From Todiramphus chloris collaris (taxonomy: Eukaryota; Chordata; Aves; Coraciiformes; Alcedinidae), in NCBI GenBank assembly GCA_025345505.1, contig JANVCC010000135.1, positions 248,001-312,000 of the forward strand: a stretch of 64,000 nucleotides of DNA, in the 5' to 3' direction. The translations under genes and the position numbers were made by a program. Shown one piece after another: positions 48,101 through 58,420 of this stretch (positions are counted from its first letter, which is position 1; every line of letters starts with the position of its first letter). The notes below the pieces were generated by a model. The model saw nothing but the letters and a program-made list of their open reading frames with translations. It was not told where the DNA came from and did not search any database.

Positions 48101-48539
48101 CCTTTCTGTGGGAGTTAACGCTTCCCCACTATCTTTTCCACATGGGAGGACATAGGCCAGGTCCTCAGATCACCTGACAATGTACTTTTTAATGGAGCAT
48201 CACTGCTTGAGGCCAAGCTTTTCAGCCTGTGGTCAGGTCTGTGGTGCTCCTTCAACCTCTCCTGGTATTTCTCTGCCTTCCTCTGAGCATGGGTTCCAGA
48301 TGCAGCTCTCCAGCAGTGAGCTCTTTACCAGTGCTCCCCTTTCAGACACTCACAGCAGGGTGCACCAAGTTCATTTTGGGGTGCCTGTTCCCGCTGGCTC
48401 CTAATTCCTCTTCCATGGCAAATCTGCATCTCTGGATGGGGCAGGTACTCCTGGGAGGGCTTCAGATGAGCTCCCTTGGTTGCTGGTGAAAAGCCAGTGT
48501 TCGTATCTCCACCTGCATAGGCATGCCTGGAGTCACTGC
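45126..48539. other. Intergenic sequence, no gene recognised
   Basis: About 3.4 kb. The longest open frames (46128-46835 minus and 46889-47458 minus) carry no domain, signal peptide or splice context. A small inverted repeat AAGAGATCTAATCTCTT sits at 47941-47957. No repeat family was recognised. Confidence 0.5.
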
Positions 48540-48660
48540 TTTCCAAGATCTAGCGTGTGGAATTAGCATGCAAGCTTCATTTCCAGATATATTCCTGTGT
48601 TTATCTGCATGCAAACTCACCCTGACCATTTAACCAGGTGATTCAGCCTGAAACCCTCCT
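48540..48660. promoter_or_regulatory. Small AT-rich candidate element
   Basis: GGAATTAGCATGCAAGC, CCAGATATATTCC, GTTTATCTGCATGCAAAC and CCATTTAACC. Two GCATGCAA words flank a TTATCT (GATA-type) core. Short and only suggestive. Confidence 0.22.
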
Positions 48661-48689
48661 TGTTCCTTTCTGTCTCATCACCCTCGGTG

Positions 48690-49045
48690 TCGTTTTCCAG
48701 CTCTACCAGGAAAGATTTCGTATCTTCATCTACATCATTGATAAAAAATGTTTAATAGCAGTGGACGAAGAACAGGTCCCCAGGGGGAGGGAGGTAGAAC
48801 TAGTGCTACTTATTGATATCTCCCCATTAGCAACTACCTCTGAGAGCTGCCAGGGAAGCATTTTTAATCCATCTAATATGTGCCCTGTTAATTCCTTATA
48901 ATGCAAGTTTTAATCAAAATGTCAGGTGGAAGTAAGTCAAAATGCCTCGGAGAGATCTGGGTATACTGTATCAACACAATTGCCTTTCTCAACCAGACTG
49001 GTAATCCTGTCAGAAAAAGACAACAGGTTCGTGTGACGAGCCCCA
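48690..49045 (-). mobile_element. Ancient LINE (CR1/L2/L3-like) reverse-transcriptase fossil
   Basis: On the minus strand, the complement of about 48935-48965 reads VYPDLSEAFD, a degraded form of the RT motif-A block normally V(V/I)YLDFSKAFD. It is followed by DILIKTCII and, further on, a WIKNASLAA-type stretch, then GPVLRPLLLNIFYQ matching GPVLGPLLFNIFI(N)D. The order is that of a LINE RT. Stops and indels are present, so it is a dead fossil. It is far more diverged than the CR1 3' tails elsewhere. Confidence 0.7.
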
Positions 49046-49484
49046 CCAGCCCTGCCACCACGCTGGCTGCAGCTCCTGCTTCTGGGGACCTTGTGTCACC
49101 GTTCGTTCCTTGACTCGGGGTCCGTGTGTGGACCAAAAACCCACCGGAGACCCGCAAAGCCCCTAAGTAATACCCTCACTCCCTTCTCCTAGCTTATAAC
49201 CTGCGTTTCCTCCTCATTTGAAGTGATGTTTTGGGGATGATGGTCCCTGAGAAAGGGGATAAGTTTTCAAGGGTGGACGAGGATGTCTCTAATGCTCAGT
49301 CCCAAGGGTCCGTCCCAGGAGAAGCTTGCAGCGTGGCGATGGTGAAGCCTGTGCAGCCCTGAGATATGAGGTGGGCTGAGTGCTGTGGGAGGACCAGAGC
49401 TCAGGGGCTTCCCTGGCTTGCAGGATCTTTCATCCTCCGTCACCACAAAGCCCGGCCAGATCTGCATTTGCAGCAGCCCACAGA
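49046..49484. other. Intergenic sequence, no gene recognised
   Basis: Nothing identifiable beyond short domain-free frames. Confidence 0.5.
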
Positions 49485-49695
49485 AGCTGCCTCTGTTGTC
49501 TTATTTTTGTTATTTTTGAGAGGATATTTTAGCGCTGAGCACATTCCCTCCTGTTGCCATGGCAGCCGTGACAGGGGTTATATACCGTGAGAAAAATAGC
49601 AAAATTAATGAGTGAGTGAAAGTGCAGCCGAGAGAAAAACAAGGTTAAAAAAAGAGTTAAAACAGTAATAAAAACAATCTCCCAATAATTTGGCA
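49485..49695. promoter_or_regulatory. AT-rich island with near-perfect RFX X-box, candidate element
   Basis: GTTGCCATGGCAGC at 49553-49566 differs by one base from the palindromic RFX site GTTGCCATGGCAAC. It is embedded in TTATTTTTGTTATTTTTG, GGTTATATACCG, GCAAAATTAATGAGTG and CAGTAATAAAAACAATC. The block is AT-rich, non-repetitive and about 3 kb from the PCDH1 CpG island. A regulatory role is inferred. Confidence 0.4.
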
Positions 49696-49919
49696 GTGAG
49701 CGTCCCACAGGCAAACCAGGCAGCGACCATCCGGGCCTCTCAGCCCCTCCGTCGATCCCGGCATTGGGGGGGGGGGTCCATCAGCCACCCCCATCCCATG
49801 GCCAGCGCATCTCCCGGCTCCCGGTCCCAGGGATGCACCTTTCCCGCAGCATCCCGCTCAATGCTCCGGATCGGGCCGAAAACCGCCCAGCCCCTTCCCC
49901 CGCGAACCTGCAGCCCTTC

Positions 49920-50120
49920 ATTACGTGGCAGGCATGCGGAGGAGCAGCTCTTTAATGTGCTCATTTCCTTGCATTTGGGTTTTGAGGATCTTTTTGTTTT
50001 TAATTGTAGAAACAAGCGAATTGTCAGAACATCTGTGTTATTAGCATTTGCTGCCCAAATCCGTGCTGCTGCTTCTCCTGCGGAGCCCAGAGCTGATGAG
50101 AGAGAGAACAGAAGAGCCTT
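49920..50120. promoter_or_regulatory. AT-rich island, candidate non-coding element
   Basis: TTACGTGGCAGGC, CTCTTTAATGTGCTC, GTTTTTAATTGTAG, AACAAGCGAATTGTCAG and GTTATTAGCATTTGC. It lies in a 264-codon open frame (49690-50484) that has no domain and that I do not accept as a gene. The non-coding reading fits its composition better. Confidence 0.33.
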
Positions 50121-52439
50121 TGAACTCCTTGCAGCAGACGGCAGCCAGGTTGCTGCGTGTGTGTGTTGGGGAGGGGGTATTTATTCTCTTGTAAGGTTCA
50201 TTTGCTCTCCGTGTTTCCCTTTCTTCTTACTTTCCCAGAGATTTAGCTGGATGCTCTTCCCTCGCAGGCTTTGTTCTTCTGACAAGGCCCCACCAGTGCC
50301 ACAAAGCAGCTGTCTCTGCGTTACACCAGAGCATCCAGGCACGAGGTACCCTCTGCACGGGTCAAGCCAGCACCTCCAGCAGCATCTCCAGGGATGGTGG
50401 CACTGCCAGCGCCAATGGGCAGTTGGGTGGGAAGGATCTGGAGGGGCTCACAAAAAAAACTCTGCAGCCAAAGCTGCAGTTTGATGGTTTCCCATTGCTC
50501 AGACTGGTCCTGCTGCCTGGGAAATGGCAAAAATAAGGCAAGGACCAGTAACTCATACTGTAACACCAGGGAAGGGCAGTGCCAGCATTGGGCTTTCCTT
50601 ACTGTCCGAGGGCACTCTGGGAGAAGCTTGGCTGTTTTCAAAGGCATCAGGCAGAGGAGGAAGGTAGAGACAGGCAAATTACCCCTGGGATGGAGGCCTC
50701 TGGTGGCTTGGGCACATGTTCTGCCAGCTCCACTGGCCACTGGGAGCTGCTGGCACTGCAGAGGGCTTTGCCAGGCAGCTCCTCTGGGCTGCAGAGAGGT
50801 GGCTTCTGAGGCTGGGACAGTTTTTTCACCTAGGCTTTTAAGAGCCTGGACCTGCCTCTCAGAAACGTGGTTGAGCAGGGGTTCCAGATAGCAGGTACCC
50901 CCCAGATAAGTGGCATCAAGTACATGGTGTGCGTGCGTACGCAGCTTCCCCAGATGCTCCCTGCCAGTGACTACCTGTGCCTCTTGCGAAAGAGGGACCT
51001 TTGGTCATCCGTGATCTCTTCAGTTTGCCTTTGCCGCTCCAGACAGCTTTGGGTCCACAGGGTCATTTCCGCAGTTCTTCCCTTTGCTACAGCTCTCCAT
51101 CCCTCTAAGGAGGTTGACAAATTAAATCTCGTGTTGTCTCCAGGGGGATTAATTCCCTCGCTCTGTCCAGATCCCTGGCTTATGCCATATCAGGAGGGTA
51201 AACCCTGACAAACTCCACAGCTCCTTTCCCTGCTCTTCCATGGTGAACTTTGACCTTCCCTGAGTTCTCACTTCACATCTTCTGCTAAACTGGCTTCATG
51301 AGAATTGACACACAGAAAAAAACCCCAAACAAACAAAACACACAGACGGCCTTCCTCCAGGAAAGGCTCGGAGGAGAGCAGGGGTTTCCACCCAGAGGGG
51401 ATGACTCTTCAGCCCCTTTCTCAGCAGGAAGAAGCCCTGCCAGGGGCTGAGCTCCTATCTTTCAGGGGGGAAAAGTGGGGTGATTTGGGCTGAGCCAGAG
51501 CTCCTCGGATCAGGCCAGCATAGCCTCTAGATGGTGCAGTCATCGCAGCTGAGCTGAGCATGTGTGCAGCGAAGGGAGCTGCGCAACAGGTTGGCGTAGC
51601 TCAGCGGGAAGCGATGCTCCCATCCTCACGCTGCGGCGAAAGCAGAAAGGACTTTCCAGCATCCTGGCCAGAAATCCGCACTGCAACCGGCTGAGAAGGC
51701 GGGTGCTGCTTGGTGAAGGGGCCCCGCAGCCCCATGAGGTGCCCAGCCCTTACAGGGTGCTGAAAGCCACCCTGGCATCTCCATCTGAGAGAGCTGAGGC
51801 CTTTGGCAGGGCCAGGCTGCAGATCCAGCCCGCTGGCAGGGAGCACCGGCTCTCCTCGCAGGAACACAGCGGCCAGTGGAGGCATCGAGGGAAGGGGCAC
51901 ACTTGAAGCACGCTGTCCCCAGGCCCCCCCTGGGACTTGCACTTGCCCATCCAAGGTCCCACGGGGGCCTGTGGGCGAGTGAAGACTCAGGTGAGGCAGC
52001 GAAGCTTGCGAAGGCATCGCAAGGGCAGCTGGGAGCTTGCAGGTGCTTTGGGGAGCTCGCAGGTGCTCTCTGCTCCCGAGTTCTGACACCCTGCAATAAA
52101 ACCATGATTCACCAAGGTGTGACGGGAAGGGACAGTGGCTTTTCCAGGCCCTGCTGCCTCACCTGGGCAGGGCTGTAGGAGCCATTGTGTGCAGCCTGCC
52201 GGGGGCCCTGCTCAGTTGGGGGGATCCGAAGAGGGGTGGGCCCTTAGTACGGTGGGCTGGGCTGCCGACAGAGCCCCCTTTCCCCGTGCTGCAGGGGTGC
52301 AAAAAAGAAATGAATGAATGAAATGAATGAACGAGCGAACGAATGAATGAATGAATAAGCAAGAACATTGGGAGGGGAGCGAAAGGGGAGCCCCATCCCA
52401 CACGTGAGTGAAGGGGTCCCCTCGGTGAGAGGGTCCCGG
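50121..52439. repeat. Intergenic DNA upstream of the PCDH1 CpG island, with a GAAT repeat
   Basis: No exon was recognised. A degenerate (GAAT)n microsatellite covers about 52308-52357 with interruptions (GAACGAGCGAACGAATG). Open frames around 51560-52105 on both strands lack domains. Confidence 0.55.
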
Positions 52440-52858
52440 AGGGTTGCGGGGTCCCCCCTCTTCCACCCACGGGGTGGGTTTGAAGTGGTGCCCGCAGCCC
52501 GGGACCGGGCGGTGGAACACGGGGCGGGGGGGGGGGAGGGGGGGGTGGTGGCTCTACCCGGCAGCCGATGCCCGGCTCATTCCGACCCGACTGTGCTCGG
52601 GATCTGATAAGGAGCCGGAGCTCCACCTCCCCGTGGTGGCGGCGAGAGGCGGAGGCAGCGGGGGGGGGGGAGCGAGGCGGGGGGGATGGAAGGGGCCGTG
52701 CCTGCGCTGCGCTTCTCTTGCACATCCTCACACACACCGAGGGACGGAGGCGGGCACGGACGGAGCTGCCCACCGGGGCTGCCGCCAGCCCTGCCGCCGC
52801 CGCTCCGCCGGAGGAGCCGCAGCCCCGGCCCGGGGGAGGGGGGCGGTTCCCACGGGAC

Positions 52859-52926
52859 TTTTTTTTTTTTCCCCCTCCCCTTTTTTTTTTTTTTTTTTTT
52901 TTTTTTCCCCCTTTTTTTTTTTTTTT
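52859..52926 (+). repeat. Interrupted poly(T) tract in the CpG island
   Basis: Three T runs (about 12, 26 and 15 bases) are separated by CCCCCTCCCC and CCCCC, making a nearly pure 68-bp pyrimidine tract. Poly(dA:dT) tracts exclude nucleosomes and often sit at promoters. Exact run lengths may be affected by sequencing error. Confidence 0.8.
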
Positions 52927-52939
52927 AAATTTGGTTTTC

Positions 52940-53060
52940 ATCCGTGGATAACGATCGAGAAGGTGGGGGAAGCCCGGTCCCGGCGGGGAGGAGGCGATGC
53001 AGACGCCGCTGGATCAGCGCGCAAAGCGCCGGCACGGAGGGCAGCGCCGGCCGCATCCAA
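52940..53060 (+). other. Putative PCDH1 non-coding exon 1 (3' end)
   Basis: A donor-like CATCCAA|GTAAGAG occurs at 53060/53061 within the CpG island, downstream of the poly-T tract. The exon would be spliced to the acceptor at 58941-58942. No coding function is expected, because the accepted start codon is in the next exon. The start of this exon cannot be fixed. Other GT dinucleotides in the island are possible donors (for example at 53329), so this is a proposal only. Confidence 0.35.
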
Positions 53061-55113
53061 GTAAGAGCTGCGGCAGGGCCGGGAGCTCCCGCCCGCCGAG
53101 AGCTGCGGAGCGGGTGCGGAGAGCTGCGGGATGCCCCGGGCGGGAGCGCGGAGCCGAGCGACGGCGGGAACGACGCTGACGAGCATCCCGTTCTTCTCTC
53201 TCGCTCCGCGCCTCTCCGCGTAGGGTTCCGCGGGCAGCGGCGGGCGGCGGCTCCCGGTTCTCGGTCCCGCCTGGCGCTGCCACTTGTTGTGCGGCGCGGA
53301 GCGGGGCCAACCCGGGGCTGTTCACGGTGACTGTGGGGGGGGGGTGCGGCTGTATCGGGGGTGGCTCTGGGTGTGTGTGTGTGCGTGCGTGTGTCCGTCC
53401 CCCCACCCCAGTTTCAGCTCTGAGTGGGTGCGCCCGGGGTGTGAGCGCGGCTCGGGGTGCGCTGGTGCGTGGGAGCGAGAGAAGTTGCGGATGAGCTGGG
53501 AGCCGGGGGTGGGTACCGGGAACGGGGCTGTGCGTGTTTGCGTGTGGGGGAGAAGCGGTGCGGAGGGGGTCTGGCAAGGTGTTCACGCCCGTGTCCGTGG
53601 CGGGCTGTCTCTGCGGGTGTGTGCGTGGCGGGGTACGGGAGAGGTGTGCGTGTCGCGGAGCGGGCTGCGGTTGTGCGCGGGGAGCGGAGGGTGTGTTGGG
53701 GGGGGTGTTCCAGGAGCGGAGTGTGTGTGTTTGTGTGTGTGTGTGCGTGTGTGTGAGCGGGGGGTGCGTGCCTGTGCCGTAGGAAAAAAAAAAAAAAACC
53801 CGTTTCCCTGCTTGGACGCCGAGGATGAGGGTGAAGCCGGCGCTGGGAGAGCGGCTCCCGTGTGTTTGCCGCGGATGTCTGTGTGTCTTCGTCCGTGCGC
53901 CTGTCTGTGTTGCCTGCCTGTGCGTATGTCTGTGTGTGCGAGCGGCTGGCGGGAGGCCCCCGTTCTCCCCCCGGGGCTCGCAGGGGACCGGCGGAACCGG
54001 GCGCTCCCTGCTGCTGACGGGCAGCCCGGGCAACCCGGCCGGGGCGCCGAGCCCGGCCTTCATCCTCCCTCCCTCGCAGCCGGTGTGCCGGGAGCCGCGG
54101 CGTTCCCCGGCACCCTGCGAGGCAGAAGGTCCCCTACCCGTCCTCTCCAAGCCTTCCCCGCATCTCCACCCCGGTCCCTCCGGGCTGCAGTCTGGGGAAG
54201 AGCCGTTCCCGCTACTGCCGGTTCCCTGCGGCCCTGGCGGGGGTTTCAGGCCCGCGACATTTTGCCTTCTCCAGAACATCCCTCCAGGCCAAGGATGGGG
54301 GTAGGAGGGGAACAGGAGCCCGGCAGGGCTCTGGGGGAGACCCCGGGGGGGCAGGCTGGGTGCTGCCGCCCTGGAGAGGCTCTGACAGGTCTCTGCCTCG
54401 CTGGCTGCCGGAGTTGGAAAAGGATGTGGAGAAGGAGGCAGAAGGAGGGATGGCCCCGGGCTTCGCCCTCTTTTTCATTACCGTGCAGTTCTTAAGAGAT
54501 GATTTTAGGGTAAAGCTGTTCCTAAGTGAGTGGGGATCCTCATCACGGGGTGCTGTGGCTCTGGGTGCTTGGGCCCCGAGCCTGCATGAATGCCGAGCAG
54601 CCGCAGTGGCTACGGGAGCCGAAGGAAACCGTGGGACGTGCCACGAGATGCCCAGGATTCAGCCCAGCCGTGCCTTCGACGCGGGAATGAACATCAGTGG
54701 CCGTTTTATGGGGCGATATGGTCCTTGGTTTCAGCCCCTGGCATGGAGAGGAGCCCACGGGGACGTGATGAGCGTTTGCTGCTCGCTCGGATGTTGCTTC
54801 TGCTCCAGCTCTGAGCTGAGCGTTTGGGCAGAGCTTGGGGGGGGGGGGGGGGGGGTTTGGGATTTGTGTGCTCAGTGCAGGGTTTGGATAGACTTGCGAG
54901 CATGGCTCGGAGCCACGCAATCAGCCGTTGGGAGCAATAAGAGGGTGGACTTTGGTGCCCGTTCCCGGAGCAGTGCTGCCTTCTGTGGAACGGGGCCAAG
55001 GGGCTGTGGGAATCACAGAGAGCACAGGCTTGTTCAAGCAGTTGCTTAAATTCTCGGTGCTTTATACTTTATAATCTCTCTCTCATTAGGGTTTGGGGTT
55101 TTTTTTCCGGGGG

Positions 55114-55213
55114 NNNNNNNNNNNNNNNNNNNNNNNNNNNNNNNNNNNNNNNNNNNNNNNNNNNNNNNNNNNNNNNNNNNNNNNNNNNNNNNNNNNNNNN
55201 NNNNNNNNNNNNN
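55114..55213. other. Assembly gap (100 N) flanked by G-runs
   Basis: One hundred undetermined bases lie between TTTTTTTTCCGGGGG and a run of 16 G. A round-number gap bounded by poly-G suggests sequencing failure in a long G tract; true length is unknown. Any exon inside would be missed. Confidence 0.95.
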
Positions 55214-56199
55214 GGGGGGGGGGGGGGGGTGTATGGCTGAATTCTATAGGATTTTGCATGTCACTGTCCTCCGAGAGCTTCCCAGTCATGCATTAAGCAG
55301 CGTGACTAACGCCTCTCTCATGTGGTTCAGTCTCTCTCACACTCTCCCCGTAGGGAGAATTGTGTGTGCGGAGGAATAGTTGTTTTGGGAGGGGTTTTTA
55401 TTTTTAAGTGCTCTCTGCTCTGCCAGCAGGTCGGAAAAAGGTGCCTGGCACCGGAGAAAAAAGTGTGGGATGGTCCTTAGATCCCATGGGAAAATATCCC
55501 GATGCCTTGGACTGGCCTCTGAGAAGCCTCCATCTCCTGCACAGACGTGCTTTTCCCGGGTGGTGGAGGTTTCTTCCTCCTCCTCCTCCTCCTCCTCTTC
55601 CTCACGCCCAGCTCTGGGCTTTCACGTCTGCGCTGTGTCATTCGCACCCCGAGGCACTGAGCAGGATTCCTTACCCCAGCGATCCGGGGGCACGTCCAGA
55701 CTGAGCGGTGGTCCCACTCAGATTCCCAGCTTCTCGCTTCCTCCAGCCTCTCTGCTTTGGAGGTTTCCTTCACCTGTGGGAATCGGGACTGAGTTCAGGG
55801 TCCAGTCCGTTTTTGGAAGCACGGGTGCTGGGCACCCTGGGGTGACTCCCTTCCTCCTCCGGGCTGGCACAGGGCTCGTGCTGTTTCCAGCTCCTGGGGC
55901 CCTCCCTCCTTGCTCAGTCAGGGCCATGTGAGGTATTGCCCCACGCTGGAACTCTCACCTTTACCTGCGATATTCCACCTCACACCAAGGCTTAGTCAGG
56001 ACGGTGCTATGTCATCGGCAGCCACGGCCCAGCCTAGTGTAAACAGGCTTGTGCAAGACAGCCCAGAGGTGTGTGCGGGTGCCTCTCCTGGCTGGGCACC
56101 TTCTGGGAGCCCCTTCCCAGCAACCAGGGCTGCCTTTCTGGCCCTTTTCCCCGTCCTCACCACATGAAAGGAGCACAGGGCAACAGGGTGATGCTGCTC

Positions 56200-56720
56200 A
56201 GTGTGGGTTCGGACGCTCCGTGAAGGCAGGTAGGTGCGCAGGGGTGTCCGGTGGGGGTGCACACGCATGCTGCAGTCAGACACAAGCGTGTGACCCAGCT
56301 AGGGCTTGCACACGCACACAGTGCAAGTGTCCCCACGCCAGGTGACATCACACGTATGCACACCCGGTGGTGACAGGGGCATGTGCACGTGTGTGTGTGT
56401 GTGTCCCCCCCAACAGGCGCACGCGTCACTCGGTGCACGCACACGTGCGCGCCCGTGCGGGAACGCAAACGTGTCTGGTGTCTCTTTCTCTGGTGAGATT
56501 CAAAACCCACCTGGGGGAGATGCTGGGCAACCTGCTCTGGGTGACCCTGCTGGAGGAGAGGGGTTGGATGAGATGATCCCCAGAGGTCCTTTCCAAACCC
56601 TGCCATGCTGGGGTTCCGTGATTGTGTGCTCCGGGCAGGTGCACGTACACCCAAACGCTCATCGTGCACATGCAGATACGTGTACGTGCAGTGCAGGCAC
56701 ACGTGCGTGTGCACGTTACT
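56200..56720. repeat. Alternating purine-pyrimidine, CACGTG-rich low-complexity DNA split by a CR1
   Basis: Repeated CACGTG, GTGCACGT, ACACGTGCGCGC and (GT)n words lie at about 56260-56475 and again at 56630-56720, with a CR1 tail between them. The sequence alternates purine and pyrimidine over long runs and could adopt Z-DNA. It also contains several perfect E-boxes (CACGTG). It is intronic to PCDH1 if exon 1 is correct. Confidence 0.6.
56495..56628 (+). mobile_element. CR1 LINE 3' tail
   Basis: GAGATTCAAAACCCACCTGG, GGGCAACCTGCTCTGGGTGACC, GGTTGGATGAGATGATCCCC, AGAGGTCCTTTCCAAACCC and GGGGTTCCGTGATTGTGTG. Sense orientation, inserted in the alternating low-complexity sequence described at 56200-56720. 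Confidence 0.9.
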
Positions 56721-57559
56721 GGGGTTTGCCTGCCTTGATTCAGGGATGCGTCTTGTTTCTTCTGCTCAGCTTCTTACCTCCTCCGTCCTCAGCACTGCGC
56801 AGAAATGTAAGAAGTCTTGTTTGCCTCTTCCCTTCCTTCTGGGGACTCACATTGCCGTCTGTCCTCGGCAAGGTAGAGATACCTCTTCTCTGAATGAAGG
56901 ATGCTTGCAGGACAAGGGAGAAGAATCAAAGTAGGCTTCAGGATCAGAATTTCATCCCCAGAAAAAGAGTGGTGTTCTTGCCTGCGGATGGAGAGCTTCT
57001 CTGTTCCACGCCGCTGATGGGGCACTTTGCCGTGAGGAAGCAGAGGGGTGGAGGGACTGGGAGCTGCTGGCTTGTGGGAGGTACCAGGGGTGGACAGTGC
57101 GGGATGCTCCACTTGTTGAGGATCTGTACGATGCTTGAGTAACCAAGAAATTAGGCACTTGTTATGTGGCACCACAGAGGGGAGATGGCGGAGGAGCATT
57201 TGTCCATCCCGCAGGCCAGTCGAGGAGTACGGAGAGAGGGATCGATGGGAGCAGCAAGAGAAGGTTGCTGTGGTAGGGCTGTGGGAGATGCTTGTGGCTG
57301 TTGATTTGGGGGCATCCAACCACTGGGCTTTCTGGGTGCCAGCGAGCTGCATCCTTTCACACTCATGGCTCAGCAGAAGGTGTGTGGGTGCTCCTGGACC
57401 CTGGAAGAGGAAGGTGTGTTCCCAGAAGGGAAAGTGGGAGACAGGAAAGCTGGTGGCCAAGCACAGCACTGGGCAGGGGCGTCTGGCTTGGTGCAGAAGG
57501 GGACAGTTGCTGTGGGGCTGGCGGTGCGCCTGGCACTGCCTGTGCTCTGTGTGTGTACT

Positions 57560-58420
57560 GGGAGGAGGTTTCCAGTGGCCGGGTGCCTGCGGTGCAGCGT
57601 GTGCAGTGCCCGTCTCTGCAATGCAGGGGGGCAGCGCTTCTGTCACTGCCTCTGCAGCCGGTGGGGTGCCCATTGGCACTGGGTGGGCACCTGGGGCCTG
57701 CGTGCAGTGTCCCAGTCTGGAGTGGGAGGGAACAGGAAGGAACAGTGTGTCTGCAGTGAGCGGAGGGAACAGTCTTTGCTGGCACGCAGTATGGGGTTGC
57801 CTAGTGACTGTGGAGTCGAGGGGAGATGCTGTGCCCGCCATCGCAGCGCGCTGGGGCTGTGCAGTGCCACTGCTCTGCGGAGAGATGCGGGGCAGAGCCG
57901 TGGGGTACGGCTGCGGTGTGAGGCAGGGTGGGCAGCGGGGTCTGGGTGCCCCCAGTGCAGGGGTGGGCAGAGCCTCTTTCTGCGAGGGGTGCGGGTGGGT
58001 GGCACTGCTCCACGTGCAGTGCAGGATGGGGGATGCGCGGGGCTCCTGCATCCCTGCAGTGCCCGATGGGTGGGTGGTGCCTTCGCAGCTTGCAGTGCGA
58101 GGCTGGCTGTGCTGGCAGTGCGGGGAGGGCACTGCTGCTCTGTCCCTGCTGTGGCAGTGCCTCGTGTCTCTGTGGTGATGGATGGGTGGTGTGCAGGCGG
58201 TGCCCCTTTTCCCTGCAGTGATAGACGGGTGGTAGCTCTGTATCCTGGCAGTGCCCCATGTCCCTGCAGTGCCCCATATCCTTTCAGTGCTGGGTGGCTC
58301 TCATCCCTGCAGTGTCCCTGCAGTGCTGGACGAGTGGCATCCCTGCAGTGCTGGGTGGGTGACAGCCACATATCCCTGCAGAGCCCCTGCCCCTGTTTCC
58401 GCAGGGCTGGCAGCTGGGTG
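57560..58420 (+). repeat. Degenerate CTGCAGTG-rich minisatellite-like region
   Basis: CCCTGCAGTGC and relatives (TTGCAGTGC, GGCAGTGC, TTTCAGTGC), often next to GATGGGTGG-type words, recur irregularly at about 20-60 bp across this interval, most densely from 58050 to 58400. The pattern suggests an old expanded tandem repeat that has diverged. Because the unit is stop-poor on both strands it creates long frames with Cys- or Pro-rich conceptual proteins, which I do not accept as genes. Confidence 0.6.

Larger units (their letters stand above)
52440..54280 (+). promoter_or_regulatory. CpG island, probable PCDH1 promoter region
   Basis: The strongest CpG-rich block in the window, with many GGGGCGG/CCGCCG words, GC-rich open frames on both strands and no obvious TATA box. 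It lies 4.7-6.5 kb upstream of the PCDH1 start codon, in the correct direction for a non-coding first exon. A poly-T tract (52859-52926) sits just before the candidate exon. Alternating GT sequence at 53370-53395 and 53720-53755 marks its downstream side. Promoter function is inferred from position and composition. Confidence 0.65.

Noticed and set aside
49690-50484. 264-codon plus-strand open frame
   Set aside because: No recognisable domain or splice context, and it overlaps an AT-rich island better explained as non-coding.
51590-51660. tRNA-like start (GGTTGGCGTAGCTCAGCGGGAAGC)
   Set aside because: It resembles a D-arm/A-box, but no matching T-arm (GTTCGAATC-type B-box) or acceptor stem follows.
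1-52439. Search for exons of PCDH1 neighbours known from mammals (for example DELE1, PCDH12, RNF14)
   Set aside because: No conceptual translation in the interval resembles these proteins as far as I can recall them, so none is annotated.
52159-52941. Minus-strand frame beginning with a Lys-rich run
   Set aside because: The Lys run is just the poly-T tract read in reverse; the rest is low-complexity GC-rich sequence.
53014-54495. Two frames above 400 codons on opposite strands in the CpG island
   Set aside because: They lie in CpG-rich, GT-repeat-containing DNA with few stops. The conceptual proteins are low complexity and match no family.
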